NCBI GenBank assembly: GCA_019054805.1
Contig: JAHQIY010000007.1
Coordinates: forward strand, 1,865,501-1,929,500
Direction: 5' to 3'
Length of the DNA: 64,000 nucleotides
Source: Brachionus manjavacas
Taxonomy: Eukaryota; Rotifera; Eurotatoria; Ploima; Brachionidae
Below the pieces are notes generated by a model. It saw nothing but the letters and a program-made list of their open reading frames with translations, had not been told where the DNA came from and did no database searches. Positions 22,311 through 34,436 of the stretch are shown here, piece after piece. Both the position numbers and the translations under genes were made by a program. Positions within the stretch are counted from its first letter, which is position 1, and every line of letters starts with the position of its first letter.

Positions 22311-25122
22311 ACAAGAAGATAAATAAATCAACTTTAAGAACAAAACCTCTTAATAAAACAAGGTTAGTAATTACACACTGGAATTGTCTTCATTTACCTA
22401 GTAGGGTTCATCTCTTAGCCAATTTTTTAGCTCAAAAATGTCCAGACATTGTTTTGCTCAATGAACTAAAGATAGATTTAAGTGAGGCAAATATTTATCT
22501 TGATTTTCACAATTATCAATTCATAACAAAACCACGCAACAAGTATGGAGGAGGAGTAGCAATTTTAATTAAAGAAGCAATTGAATTTATACAAGATTTC
22601 TATTATGAGGAATTCAATTCCGAACCCCTTTGTATAAAAATGAACTTAGGAAAGAATAATGAATTGTTTATATTCAGTCTTTATAATCCACCCAATATGC
22701 TTCTGAACTTTGAGTTTTTTAAAACTGTTAATAAAAAATGTAGAAACTACATTTTAGGTGGTGATCTTAACGCCAGAACAAGGCAAATAGGCTGCGTAGG
22801 GGAAAATGAAAACGGCATAATGTTGGAAAGAATAATCAATGAGTTAGACTTCTCAGTAATTAATGATAAGCGTCCTACTTTCAATATTTTTAATAGGAAT
22901 TACTTTGAAATTCTTGATCTTTTCTTAGTTTCATCTTCATTAATTGACAAAATTACCGACTTTTGTGTCCTAAATAGTCAAGACATGACTAGTGACCATT
23001 TCCCAATCGAAGCATCGATTTCTATGGGCTATCAATTAGAAAATAAATCAGCAGCTAAAAAGTTTAACTATAAGAAAGCAAACTGGCAATTATTCAGCGA
23101 GATTTTAAATTCTCAAATAGTGAATATCACTGAAAGTTCCCTCACAATAGATCAACTAAATGATAAAATTACAGAAAAAATTATTTCTACTTCACATAAA
23201 AGCATTCCTTATCATTCGCAGAAAATCTACAAAACCAGTCTACCCCCGAACATTGTTATTCTGATAAAAGAACGTAGGAGAGTAAGAAGAAACTTTCAAA
23301 AAACTCGCTGTCAAAATCAAAAAGAAAAAATTTAATCAACTTACATTCGAGTTAAAGGCCTCTTTAAAAAAATTTTGGAATCAAAATTGGTTTGATTTTA
23401 TTGAGAAAATGGGAAAAAACTCACTGACAAGTAGACCTTTTTGGAAAAAAATAAATAAATTTAGAACAAAAAAAGGAACAAATTTGATTCTTAATTTGAT
23501 TTTAAATGAAAAGGAATTCAAAACTAATGAAGATAAGGGAAAATGCTTCGGAGAATTTTTATCTTCAATATTTAGTCCTAACTCTGATTTAATTGATACT
23601 GAGAAAGATTTCGAAATACTAAATTCTAACTCTGATTTCTTTAGAACATAATCAGTGTAATTTTAATAATCCAATTTGCATAAATGAATTAATTATGGCT
23701 TTGAAAAGATTGAAAAATGAAGCGGCATCAGGACCTGACCAAATTCATAATTTAATGTTAAAAAACTTACCTAGAAATTCATTAATAGAAATAGTAGAAC
23801 TTTTTAATTAATCTCTTCGAGAAAGTAGAGTCCATAAAGCATAGAAAACATCGAACATTACTATGATTCAAAAAAAAGCCTCTTCTTTACATTATCCTTT
23901 AAATTATAGACCAATTAGTATAACGAGTTGTTTAGGAAAGCTCCTGGAACGCATAGTATTTTCAAGATTATACAATTATATGAAACAAAATTCACTCCTT
24001 ATCCAGGAGCAATCTGGATTTAGGAAACACCGGCGAACATCAGATAATCTTTTCTTTTTAATTCAAAAAATTGTGGAATCATTTAATAGAAAAAAAAGAG
24101 TTTGTGGCCTTTTTTTTGATATTTCTAAAGCCTTTGATAGGGTTTGGCATGAAGGTCTACTTTTTAAATTGATTAAAATGAATCCACCTCATTACTTGAC
24201 TAACTGGATTAGATCCTTTTTAGATAGTAGGACATTTAAGGTAAATGTGAATGATCATCTGAGCGAAGAATATAAAATAACTGCAGGTGTTCCTCAAGGA
24301 TCAGTAATTAGTCCTCTTTTATTTAGTTTATATATTAATGACATCCCAAAAAGAAACAAAACAAATAATGAATACTCTCTGCTTTTCGTAGATGATCTAG
24401 TTACATTCTTCATTTATAACAAGAAAGGGAATCTAGAAAATAAGATTAATAAATACACCAACGAACTAGAACAATGGCTTATTAAATGGAAAATGAAGAT
24501 ATCAGTTGAAAAGTCGTGTTCATTAGTCTTTTCTAGGTACAAAAAAGAGGGTGATAATCTAAACTTAAAAATCTATGGAAACAGAATAGTGAGCCAAAAA
24601 GAAATCAAGTTTCTTGGTATTAAATTTGATTCTAAGTTAAACTTTAATATACTAGTAGACGAAATTAAAGAACGCTGCAACAAAAGGCTAAATATATTAA
24701 GATATTGTCAAACAAAAAATGGGGTCTCAATCAAAACACACTAGGAAATTTATATAAATCTTTAGTCGGATCGATTTTAGACTATTCTTTTCCTTGCTTA
24801 AATTCATTTTCAGAAAATAATATCAAAAAAACTACAAGCAATTCAGAATACAGCAGTAAGATCTATCCTTAAGTTAAAATATGATACTCCCTCCAACATC
24901 GTGCAACATGAAGCTTTTAATAAACTAAAATTACTAACAGTCTCGAATCGTCTTTTTGAGTTGAGCGAGAAATATGTTGGGACAGGACTGAGTCATTCTA
25001 TTCCATTGGTTGAAAGACTGGTGAAAGAATACAAAGAAGGTTTCGAATCAAGATATATTGAATACCCAACTCCATTGTGTAATTGCTACCTTACTATTTC
25101 TTCTTTTTTTCCTGAAACTTGA
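22307..25122 (+). pseudogene. LINE A ORF2: APE endonuclease-reverse transcriptase, broken
   Basis: The endonuclease (22307 to about 23050) keeps WNC, LNELK, GGDLNAR, DLFLV and SDHFPIE, so its active-site residues look intact. The RT begins with GPDQIHNLML (23730), followed by NYRPISITSCLGKLLERI, GFRKHRRTSDNL, FFDISKAFDRVWH, AGVPQGSVISPLLFSLYIND and FVDD in place of YADD (about 24390). The C-terminal block RLFELSEKYVGTGLSH ends at 25122. Frameshifts lie near 23310, 23640 and 24740, and stops at about 23809 and 23842. It is a dead copy. It is placed in the jockey/I assemblage from the endonuclease type, CCHC ORF1 and RT motifs. Confidence 0.85.
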
Positions 25123-25319
25123 ACTATTTAAACATGTGCCACATGTAACAATCTTTTCCAATTTATGTCTTTTCAACTTCCATTTTTTTAGCTTATTTAC
25201 TCTATTTTGATTCTTTTTTTTATCTAATTTTATTAACTTTAATTTTATTTTTAACTTATTCTGAAGGAGCTTTAGCTCGGTACAGAAAACAAATAAAATA
25301 ATTTAAAAAAAAATAACGC

Positions 25320-26625
25320 AGTGGTATTGAAGCGATTAAAATAAACGACACAATGTGCTCAAATCGCCTCAGGATTGCTGATCACTTAAATGGATTTTTC
25401 AGGTCAGTTGTTTTCCTCGAGTATCTGGTGACTTACCAAATCTACCAGTGCGAACAGATAAAAGATTTTTCATAAATCCACTTTTGGCTTTTAGTCCTAC
25501 AGACATTTAGAAATACCTAAATAGTTTGGACTCATCGAAATCCTCTGGACCAGAAAACGTGAATGTTTTAGTTTTGAAGGGTAGTTCAAAGGAATTTTCG
25601 ATCCCATTATCAGCAATTTTCATTAAGTCATTTACAGAGGGACTTTTACCAGAAAGATGGAAAATTGCTAAAAAGCTTTACACAAAGGAGGGTCTAAAGT
25701 CGAAGCCAAAAATTACAGGCCAGTCTCGCTTACTTCAATTGTGGACAAGTTGATGGAAAAAATTATCAGAAACGGGATGATGACCTTTCTGTTTGAAAAC
25801 AAGTTAGTTAGAAGTAAGCAACATGGTTTTATGCCTAAGACATCTTGCACCACTAACCTGTTGGAGTTTTTAGACAGAGTTACTTTTGAGATTTATAGTG
25901 GTAATTTGGTAGACGTGATCTACACTGATTTTTCAAAAGCCTTAGGAAAAGTTTCTCATCAGAAATTAATAATCAAATTGAGGTCTTATGGTTTTGTTGG
26001 TAAGACTTTGGAATGGATAAAAAGCTTTTTAATTGCAAGAAAACAGCGGTTTGTACTTGGTGATGTCGTTTGTGAGTGGGAGAATGTAACAAGCGGGGTT
26101 CCACAGGGGTCAGTCCTTGGACCAATACTTTTCGTCATATACATTAATGACCTTCTTAAAAAAAAATTTAAGTTCTTGCCTTTCATATGCTGACGACTTG
26201 AAATCGATGGGAATTTTTGATCGTAACTTAGATAGCTCAATTGAGCTACAGGAAGATTTGGTGATGTTAAGTGAATGGAGTAGAACATGGTCTACAGAGT
26301 TAAATTTCTCGAAATGTAAAGCTAAAGTGTGCTAAAAGTTTATCTCTAAACTTAAGAAGAAGAAATGATAAAAAGCTGTTAAAGGAAATAAAGAAAAGAG
26401 GACGGTATCGCTACAAATTCTTAACGAATAGAGTTGTCGAGACATGGGACAAGTTGTCATCAAATGCGGTAAATGCGATATCAGTCAATAGTTTCAAAGT
26501 ATTTATAGACCGGGAAGTTATTGGAATGGCTCAAGGCAACGCCTGCAATGGCCCTTGTAGGGCTAGGCGAAATTACGCGCTAGTATAGGCAAATGCTTTT
26601 ACTGCAGTTAACTACTACTACTACT
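25320..26625 (+). mobile_element. CR1-like LINE fragment (family F) with internal deletion
   Basis: The RT core is clear: SKQHGFMPKTSCTTNLLEFL, DVIYTDFSKALGKVSHQ, TSGVPQGSVLGPILFVIYIN and, after a frameshift near 26170, SYADDLKSM. The sequence then jumps from NFSKCK (26320) directly to the C-terminal tail FLTNRVVETWDKL (26420), so about 150 codons are missing. The 3' UTR has a GCCC..GGGC stem-loop (26550-26565) and ends in a CTACTACTACTACTA tail near 26620. The 5' part is truncated and degenerate. Confidence 0.85.
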
Positions 26626-26629
26626 ATGG

Positions 26630-26785
26630 TTGTCTTGTTCACTTGGAGTGGAGACGGCACTATTGTCCCATTAGTCGCTGTGGAAGAATGGCCTCATTAC
26701 ACGGAATTCCGGACTCTCAGGTCTACCGGAATACTTCTATGCATCTAGCCTGTTCTTGAACTGATTTACACCCGAGGTACTGATT
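26630..26785. other. GC-richer unidentified segment
   Basis: About 150 bp after the family F tail with clearly higher GC than its surroundings and no open frame. It may be a relic of another repeat. No second copy was found in the window. Confidence 0.3.
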
Positions 26786-29778
26786 CCTATCTAATATATT
26801 TTTTTCACTAATTTAACTTATTTATTTTTTAAATGATTTGTGTTTTTAGACCTTGTTTTGAATATGGTTCTGAATCCGATTTAGTAGAAAAGCTATTATA
26901 TTAGAATAAAAATAGGAAAAAAAAATTTCACTTTTTTAATTTTATATCTTTTCATTTAAACATTTAAAGAAAATTCAATTTTTAATAAAACAATTTTATT
27001 TTTGGAAGAACCGGTTCCATGATTGAGCCGGGCTTCCATGCCTAGCTTTGAATTTGATAATTTTTATAAAATTCGAATAAACTTTCAAATAAAGCCAAAA
27101 TATCAGTAAAAAAATCTTGCAAAATTTATAATAGTTTGAGCTTTAAAAAAAATGATTTTTTCCTTAAATATAATTTTAAAAATCTTTTTAAGATCATTCT
27201 ATAATCTTTAATGAATTTTTTCGATTTGAGCAAAATTTTTAGTTTTATAAACAATTGTGAATCAAATACGAAATTTTAAGCTTCTAATGAGATCAGGTTA
27301 AGAAATTGAAACTACTTAATAAACTAAGATCTGTAAGATCAGTACTTGAAATCTTATCATGATCTTAATTTATATATGGTTGAGATTGATCACTAGTGAC
27401 CATTTTAAAATATGAAAAATGCATTGCATTATTTAAAAGAGGAAGAGATATCTTGGATATCTGAAAGATAGCTTTGTCAGATTTATTAAAAGGATATTTT
27501 TATAAAAATCACTTTATTAAAATTAAACTTTGTATATATTTTTACTTTTAAATTCAATAAAAATTTACTAATTCTTGGCATTGTGAATTTTCATACATAC
27601 CTTCCAAAAATTACAAAAATTAAATTCTTTTCGATTAATTTAAATTGACCAAGTTGGGCTTTTTAAAATTTTGATCATGAAACAACATGAAACAAAATAT
27701 GTTCACTAAATTCAATTCTAAATTAACATACAATTTGATTAAAAATAATCAACTTATTGGAAAATGTTTCGCTGGATTTTTTCTTTAAACTGGTGAAAAA
27801 TAGTTTGTTTCCACTTACAAAAAAATGTGTAGTGCAAAATTCATGTTTTTATCAAGAATTTAAATTTTGTACTTGAATTTTTTTTTGGAAATTCACAATG
27901 TCCGCTGAATAATTTCCAGAAACTACAGAAGAATAGAATGCAGAATTTCCATTTTTTGGAATCAAATGCTGCTGAATTTTTAGATTTATTTCTTAACGGA
28001 ATTCATTGAAAAAATTCCACTTTTCACATTAATTTCTTCCAAAAAACACTTTTTTCTAATATTTTCTAACATAGCGATATTGCTCTAACTATCTATTTTC
28101 TTGATTAAATGATTGGAATATGTTCTAAATTTTGCTAAAAATTCAAGATGATTTCTTTTGAAATTTGGGATCCATGATTCAGAAACTCCTCGATCACGAG
28201 TGTCACTAGAATTAATCATTATGTATCGTCTTATTTCTTTTTTAAAAACAAATTTCCATTCCAATTTTCTAATAGGATCTTCTTCCAAGTCTTTGTAAAA
28301 ATGTATTCATATTGATCCTTCATGCTTTAACTAGTTTTTAATAAGTTATTTAAAATAGCTAATAAAACACAATAATACCAATTAGTTCAAAAAAGTTGTT
28401 GATAGATTTTTTTGACAAGTTGTTGATAAGTTTTTTTTCATTTATAGATATTTTTCAAAAAAATATTAATTTTTTTTTAATTGACGTATAAATTTTAAAC
28501 CATTACAAATTTGCATGGCTTGTCATACTTAATTAAAAAGAGGAATTTTCATTACGTAAATCCTTAAAATTTTACTAATAAATATTAAAATGCACATAAA
28601 ACTTTGGTAATTAAATTAAATAAAAAAATTGCTTAAATTTCTATTTTTCGATGACAAAAAGTCGGCTGATACATTTTGGAGTTCGAGTATAAAACGAATT
28701 CATTTCAACTTTAAAATTTAATTTTTGTTTTTGTTCAAAAATTCGCCCACTTTAGTTAATTAATTAACGTAAAAAAATATCATTTGATTAAAAAAAATTT
28801 AAAACAAAAATTTGTTACATATGAGGCTAAATAAAATTTTTGCCTTCAATTTTTCTATAATCTAAAAATAATTGCTTTGAAAGTTTTCTGTTATCTGTCA
28901 CTTATTTATCGTATATCCTCGAAACTTAATGCCACCAGAATCATGTTGAAGATTTCTTGAAGATTTTAAACCCGTAATTTATTAAAAATTTGCTATAATA
29001 ATGTGGACAAAAGGATGCTATTACAGGCTTACAACACAGACAAAGCAAATTAACTGTTTGTTCGCTTTTAAATAGAGGGTTTTTAGAAAACTTTTTGCAA
29101 GAGTATAAGGTAATTTTCGGGAATTAGTTATTTTAATTCATGCTATACTCTTTAAAAAAATTAAAAGATATTTTAGTTAAATTTTTGGAAACCAATTTAG
29201 AAGATTATTTTTATGAAGAGCTCATTTTTAAAAATATTGGTTTCGAAAGCTTCAAAAAATAAAAATTGAGCTTGATAATCTAAAAATTGACGATGGAGAA
29301 CCCGAAGGGAAAGACATGTAATTAAAGGAATTTGTTTTCAACAATTCAAAGACTAGAATGGCCAGAACGAATTCTTTTTTCGAAAGCTCAAACTTAATTT
29401 TTTATTTTAAATTTTCATATAATTTTAAGATTTCAATTTTCAAGAGAAAGTTGTCTCATCTTTCGCTAAGCCTGCTATTTTAAGAGAATTGAAAAAAAAA
29501 ATGCGTAATTAAACGCTTAGTTTGATTTACTTTTAATACAAATTAATTCTCTGAATGCGAATAACCAAATGTAAAATTTTTTTGTTAATAAAATATTTAC
29601 ATTTGGTTTAATTTGGTTTACAAAAGTTTTAATTCTTTTAAAACTTCACAGGAATAAAATACAAGACATTAAAGATTACAGAAGGAAAAAGAAAAAATTA
29701 TGAAATTCAATGATAAGACTACTTAACAAAAAAAAATTGGATATAGACGACTTCAAGTGTTAATAGTGTTAATAGGAA

Positions 29779-29796
29779 TCGATTATCAATAATCGA
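29779..29796. repeat. 8-bp palindromic hairpin
   Basis: TCGATTAT-CA-ATAATCGA. Nearby ATCGATT and AATCG words repeat at 29817-29842. Confidence 0.3.
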
Positions 29797-31661
29797 CTTA
29801 CTTTAAATCGATTAAATTTTTTTAGTCAACTATTTAATCGAATAATTTTTGTTTAAATTAAAACTTATGTAGTAAGAATATTACTACGTCTTCTTTCTAA
29901 ATTATTTATAGTCCTTTTTCTCTGCTTAACCTTCACTTGGATGTTGATGCCATCCGATTGACTATATATATCATTATTATTATTAATAAAGATTCGCATC
30001 ACTCAAAGACAGCTTTTATTAAACTCCGTGTTAGACATTTTACTCTGATTCAAACATATTACTTTGAATCTAATATTAAACTTATAATTCCTTCATTTGC
30101 TTTCAAATTTATGAAAAACTAGAAGCTTTTTCTTTTCTTCCAGTGTAGAATTTAGCTTTTCCAAACATCTTAAAGCCTAAACTTATTTGGCTAATCGACT
30201 ATTCAAAACACTTGGTACCACTTTTTTTGTCTTTAATGAAATCAATCTAATTGCTTTACCGCTACCATCAGTGCAATACAGGGTTGTTATTTTGATTGTG
30301 AGAATGATAAGCTTAGTGTTTCTAGCTTAACACTTTATTTAATAAAATTTTGAAATAATGATAAACGCACAGTTCTATTCACAAATAGGTCATATGGTAT
30401 ATTCATATTCTGATCATGTCACTTTACTACAAAATGTTCCTCAGGCTAGAATGGAACTTCTTTCTTTTCTTTCAGTCAATTACTGTTAAATTTTAATTTT
30501 AATTTTTACTTTAAATTTTTTTTACTATAATTCTTGATTAGTTGAAAAAGGTTTTTTAAAATTAAAATTGTTATACATAATATTAAATACTAAATAGAGG
30601 TTTTATTAAAAATAGTATGCTTTCTTTTAGTTTCAAGAAGATTACAATGACAAAGATAACAATGAAAGAGATAATAAACGTGAGGATATAGTCAAAAATT
30701 CTAATGTAATTTATCTTTTTAATCAACAAGAATTGATTCAAAATTTTGTTAATTTTTTATTTAATACTATTTTTTTCAATAATACTTATAATACTCGAAT
30801 ATTTAACTTACATGTTTTCATATTAAAACTTAAATTAACCATAATTAGTAGATATACTTTTGATTTAGTAAAGGTAAGTCTCAAAATGTACAAAGATATT
30901 AACTTTTGTCAATATTATACCTTCATTAAAAACTTAAAGGTTTGAATCTTGAAATTACAACAAAAAAATTTAAATTTTATTTTTATAACCAATAACCCAT
31001 TACGAATTCTTTTAAATGTATTAAATTTCTCCATTGATTTATTTTGATTAAAACTACAATTTACTTTTCCTTTGGTATTAAGATAAGAGTTGGTGTGGAA
31101 TGTGTATAAATTATGGTTAAGATGGATACACGCTTTTTGAATTCAGTATCTAAAAATAGAATCACTTATCAGTAACTAAAAATACGCTGTAAAAAGTTTA
31201 TCTAAGTTTTAAATGACAGCTGAAAAATGAATTATATTAATAGAGGTATTCTAAGAGGTATTTAATTTTTAAATTCATTTTTAGAAAATGATTAAAGTAA
31301 GATTTGCTCTGTTAGCCTACCATATTTACTTTTGGGAAAAAAATAAAAATTTGTTTATTTTAATTGTACATCATTGAATATGCATAGAATTAAAATTTCC
31401 ACTTTTTTATTCTCGTAGATTTTCTGAAATTAAAATTTCATCATTTAGATATAAAAATAAAAAAAAATTTACCATAGACCCCTCAGGCTTCCAGATAGAA
31501 AATTTCACATCTACGTTTTAATCATTTTTATTTATATTTTTAGAAAAAAAATACTAAAATCTAGGAAACATAATCAACTATTACTTGTTTTATTTTACTC
31601 AAGCAATTTCCTTTTGTAATTTATGATTGTACCCTAATTCTCTAATTGAAATAGAATGTCC

Positions 31662-31680
31662 TATAGACAAATTGTCTATA
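31662..31680. repeat. 9-bp palindrome
   Basis: TATAGACAA-A-TTGTCTATA; arms match perfectly around a single central base. Confidence 0.35.
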
Positions 31681-32400
31681 AATTGCTACAAAGGATTAGA
31701 CAACAATTTCAAATACTGATGCTGAAAGAGATCAAAATTTTATCAATACGTTCCTACAACAATCTTTAATTAAATGGTGAGGAAATAGATAACTTCTTTT
31801 TCTTTAAATTAAAATCGATTTAAATATTTTTAGTTTCTATTTAAAATTGTCTCTTTGTGACAAATAACAATATTATTTTAATTTTGAATAATTTTCATTG
31901 ATAAAATAATAAAAATAAATTCAAGAGATAAATGAAATATTGTACTAAAATCAATCAATACTTATTTTTTAAATTCGCTATAGTTTTTAAATTTTAATAG
32001 AAATTTTTAATTTATGAATAAAAAAAATCCAATTAAAAGACGTGAAACGGTGTATTCTTGATAAAACCTTGTCACATAAACGAATTATGAAAATAAAAAT
32101 TTTGAAATTTACTAGATGATGATCATTACTTATCTGGAAATTAAAGGTAGTGTAGAAACAATATAAAAAATTAATGAAACAAATGCATGATGTTTCTCTT
32201 TGTGGTAATTTTTGTTTTTTGACAAGTTATTTATTTAATTAATTATATAGAAAAATGTATCCAAGTTTCCTTGTCAACCAATTTTTAATTAATTAGATTA
32301 TTAGATTTCATTTTTTTCGATTATTTTACTTATTAATACTACATTTTACAAATTTTACTGTCAAGTAGTCATACGTTTGGTCTAAATGAATTTATAACAG

Positions 32401-32437
32401 AGTCCAAGTCCAGACTTTAAAAAAAAGGACTTGGACT
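32401..32437. repeat. 11-bp perfect inverted repeat with 15-nt loop
   Basis: AGTCCAAGTCC and GGACTTGGACT. The arms are GC-richer than the surroundings, so a stable hairpin is expected in RNA from either strand. Confidence 0.45.
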
Positions 32438-33264
32438 TACTTAAACGATGACTATATGACTTTTAAACTACTCTAGTTTATAATGAATGCTTTATCCTTT
32501 TTTTTAATTTTATTTATCAAAAACTTTATCTAGCTAAGTTTCATTTGAGCCTTGACAAAACTTTCAAAGCTGATGCCAATTAAAAAAGTATAGATAACAT
32601 TTGGTTAGAAGAAATGATGTCTAGATGCATTGTTAGTAGCTTCTTTCAGGATTTTGTCATTGAGTTTTCTCAAATAATGACTGAGAAACGGAAACGGCTC
32701 TTCATTTCAAAATCGATGTACTAAAGAGGATATTTCAAAAATGCTTGTCTTGCGTAACCAGTTGATTACACATATTTCAGAGAAGTATACTGACCGTTTA
32801 CCTGTTTCTTCTTGTTGCTATGTGATGTTTCGAAAATAGTGAAATTTACCTGTGAAGGCATGTAATGTTAGTCTTTATTAATAAGCTCACTTCAGGAAAA
32901 AAAATTAATTTGCGTCTTTTTATCCAAAAAAAATCTGCGAAAATTTTATCATTTGTAAAGTCTTTATAAAAATCTTTAAAGGGTCTTGAAAAAGAACTCG
33001 TTTCCTTTTCACGATATCTAAGAGTGTTTATTCATTTTTTGAGTCGTATATAAAATATTTGATAAATTCAATTTTAAAATTATAGAAAATATCGAAATGG
33101 CTTTGGGATTATTTAATTCTATTTATATCGAAAAAATTATCATCTTCATATGCCACTGAAAAAACGAAATAATAATAGAATATTAAAGACAAATAAAAAA
33201 ATATTATTAAAATCTTTGATTAAAAAAGGGGGACTAGTTCGGACTAAGTAATGATTGAGGTGTA

Positions 33265-33380
33265 GGTGATGATTTCGATGGAGAAGTCTCTGTGTCAGAT
33301 CGGAGCCGTTGCTCAAAAAGGTACATGAAAAGGAGATGAGCGCCTCCCCATTATCCGCTAGGATAATTATTATTATTATA
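33265..33380 (+). repeat. Interspersed repeat family B, copy 2
   Basis: Second copy of the 12186-12290 repeat. It ends with GGAG..CTCC and a perfect ATTATCC-GCTA-GGATAAT hairpin, followed by an (ATT)n tail, which marks it as the 3' end of a retroelement. Confidence 0.7.
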
Positions 33381-34436
33381 TTGGAATCAAGCAAACAATG
33401 CAAATCCAGTTCCGTGTCAAATATGCAAAGCTTTGGTGAAAATTGGTTGAGCAATAAAACTCCATAAAGTAAAAAAAAAAACAAATAATTTTAAAGTTTA
33501 GTTATTTTCAATTTGTTCTTTTACTTTATGCTACGATAAATATTTATTTTTTAAATTTAAATTTTTATTTCTTAATTTAAGTTTAAAATATAATTTCCAA
33601 TATTTATTCTTCAATTTTTCAAATAAAAGTTTAACTCGTTCTATTTCACTATACTTTTTCTATTAAATTTTTCATAATGTAACATGTCAAAAAATCTAAA
33701 AAATTTTATTTTTTACGAATCGTTTATTTTAAAAATATTTCCGTTTAAATTTTACATTTTTTAAAAACAAAAATTAAATTATATGCACTATTATGATTAT
33801 TCTTGTTTTTTTAATAAAATTTAATTTCTAAGAATCAAATTATTAAAAATAATTTAATTATTTAAATGAGCGGAAATTTGAAAAAAACTCTTTTTTTCTA
33901 ATAAAGCATTTCCGAAATTTAAATTAGACTAATTGATTATAGAATTGAATATTTGAAATTTAAAAGTGTTTTTTTGCATATTTTTATTCATTCAAATGCG
34001 TTTTTCTAAGTAAAACTTTAGTAAAAATTCTTATTTCTAACAAAAAAAATGGAAAAATTCCTACAATATCAAACTTATGACTTATTTTTTTGAATTAACT
34101 CACTTATTTTTATAAAAAGCAACTTAGAAAAATATAATAATTAAATAATTTTTATTCATTATGTAAAATAAAATTTTTTATAGTTGAAAAATTAAATTAA
34201 ATGTTTTATTTTTAATTTCGTTTAAAATGGAATCAATTCAAAGAAAAAAAAAAAGAAGAAGAAAAGAAGGATGTTTAGTTAATAAACCGCAAGGCAATAA
34301 AATTTACATTTGACATACTCTGAATAATGAAGATTAAAAAAAAACTTTTTTCAAAGTTTTTGATTAAAATCAATTTGGCGCAAAAGGCCTTGAGTCTTTA
34401 CAATCATCGAACTATTGCTATCAACTAATAGTCGAT
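33381..34436. other. Intergenic, 3' side of USP9X
   Basis: AT-rich. No gene seen. Confidence 0.4.

Larger units (their letters stand above)
21050..25310 (+). mobile_element. Jockey/I-group LINE, family A, nearly full length but broken
   Basis: Layout is ORF1 (gag-like, two CCHC knuckles), ORF2 (APE endonuclease then RT), a 3' UTR and a terminal stem-loop, CTGAAGGAGC TTTA GCTCGG at 25261-25280, with an (AAATAA) tail. No RNase H motif is seen. At least three frameshifts and several stops inactivate it. At least eight further 3' fragments of the same family occur in the window. Family F begins immediately after its tail. Confidence 0.88.
26790..33260. other. Long non-coding AT-rich stretch
   Basis: No gene recognised in 6.5 kb. 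A 67-codon minus-strand frame at 28085-28288 has coding-like composition but matches nothing I know. Three perfect inverted repeats are listed separately. Confidence 0.45.

Noticed and set aside
29030..29110. Possible exon (AG-bounded, ending before GTAATT)
   Set aside because: About 27 codons with no partner exon or recognisable motif.
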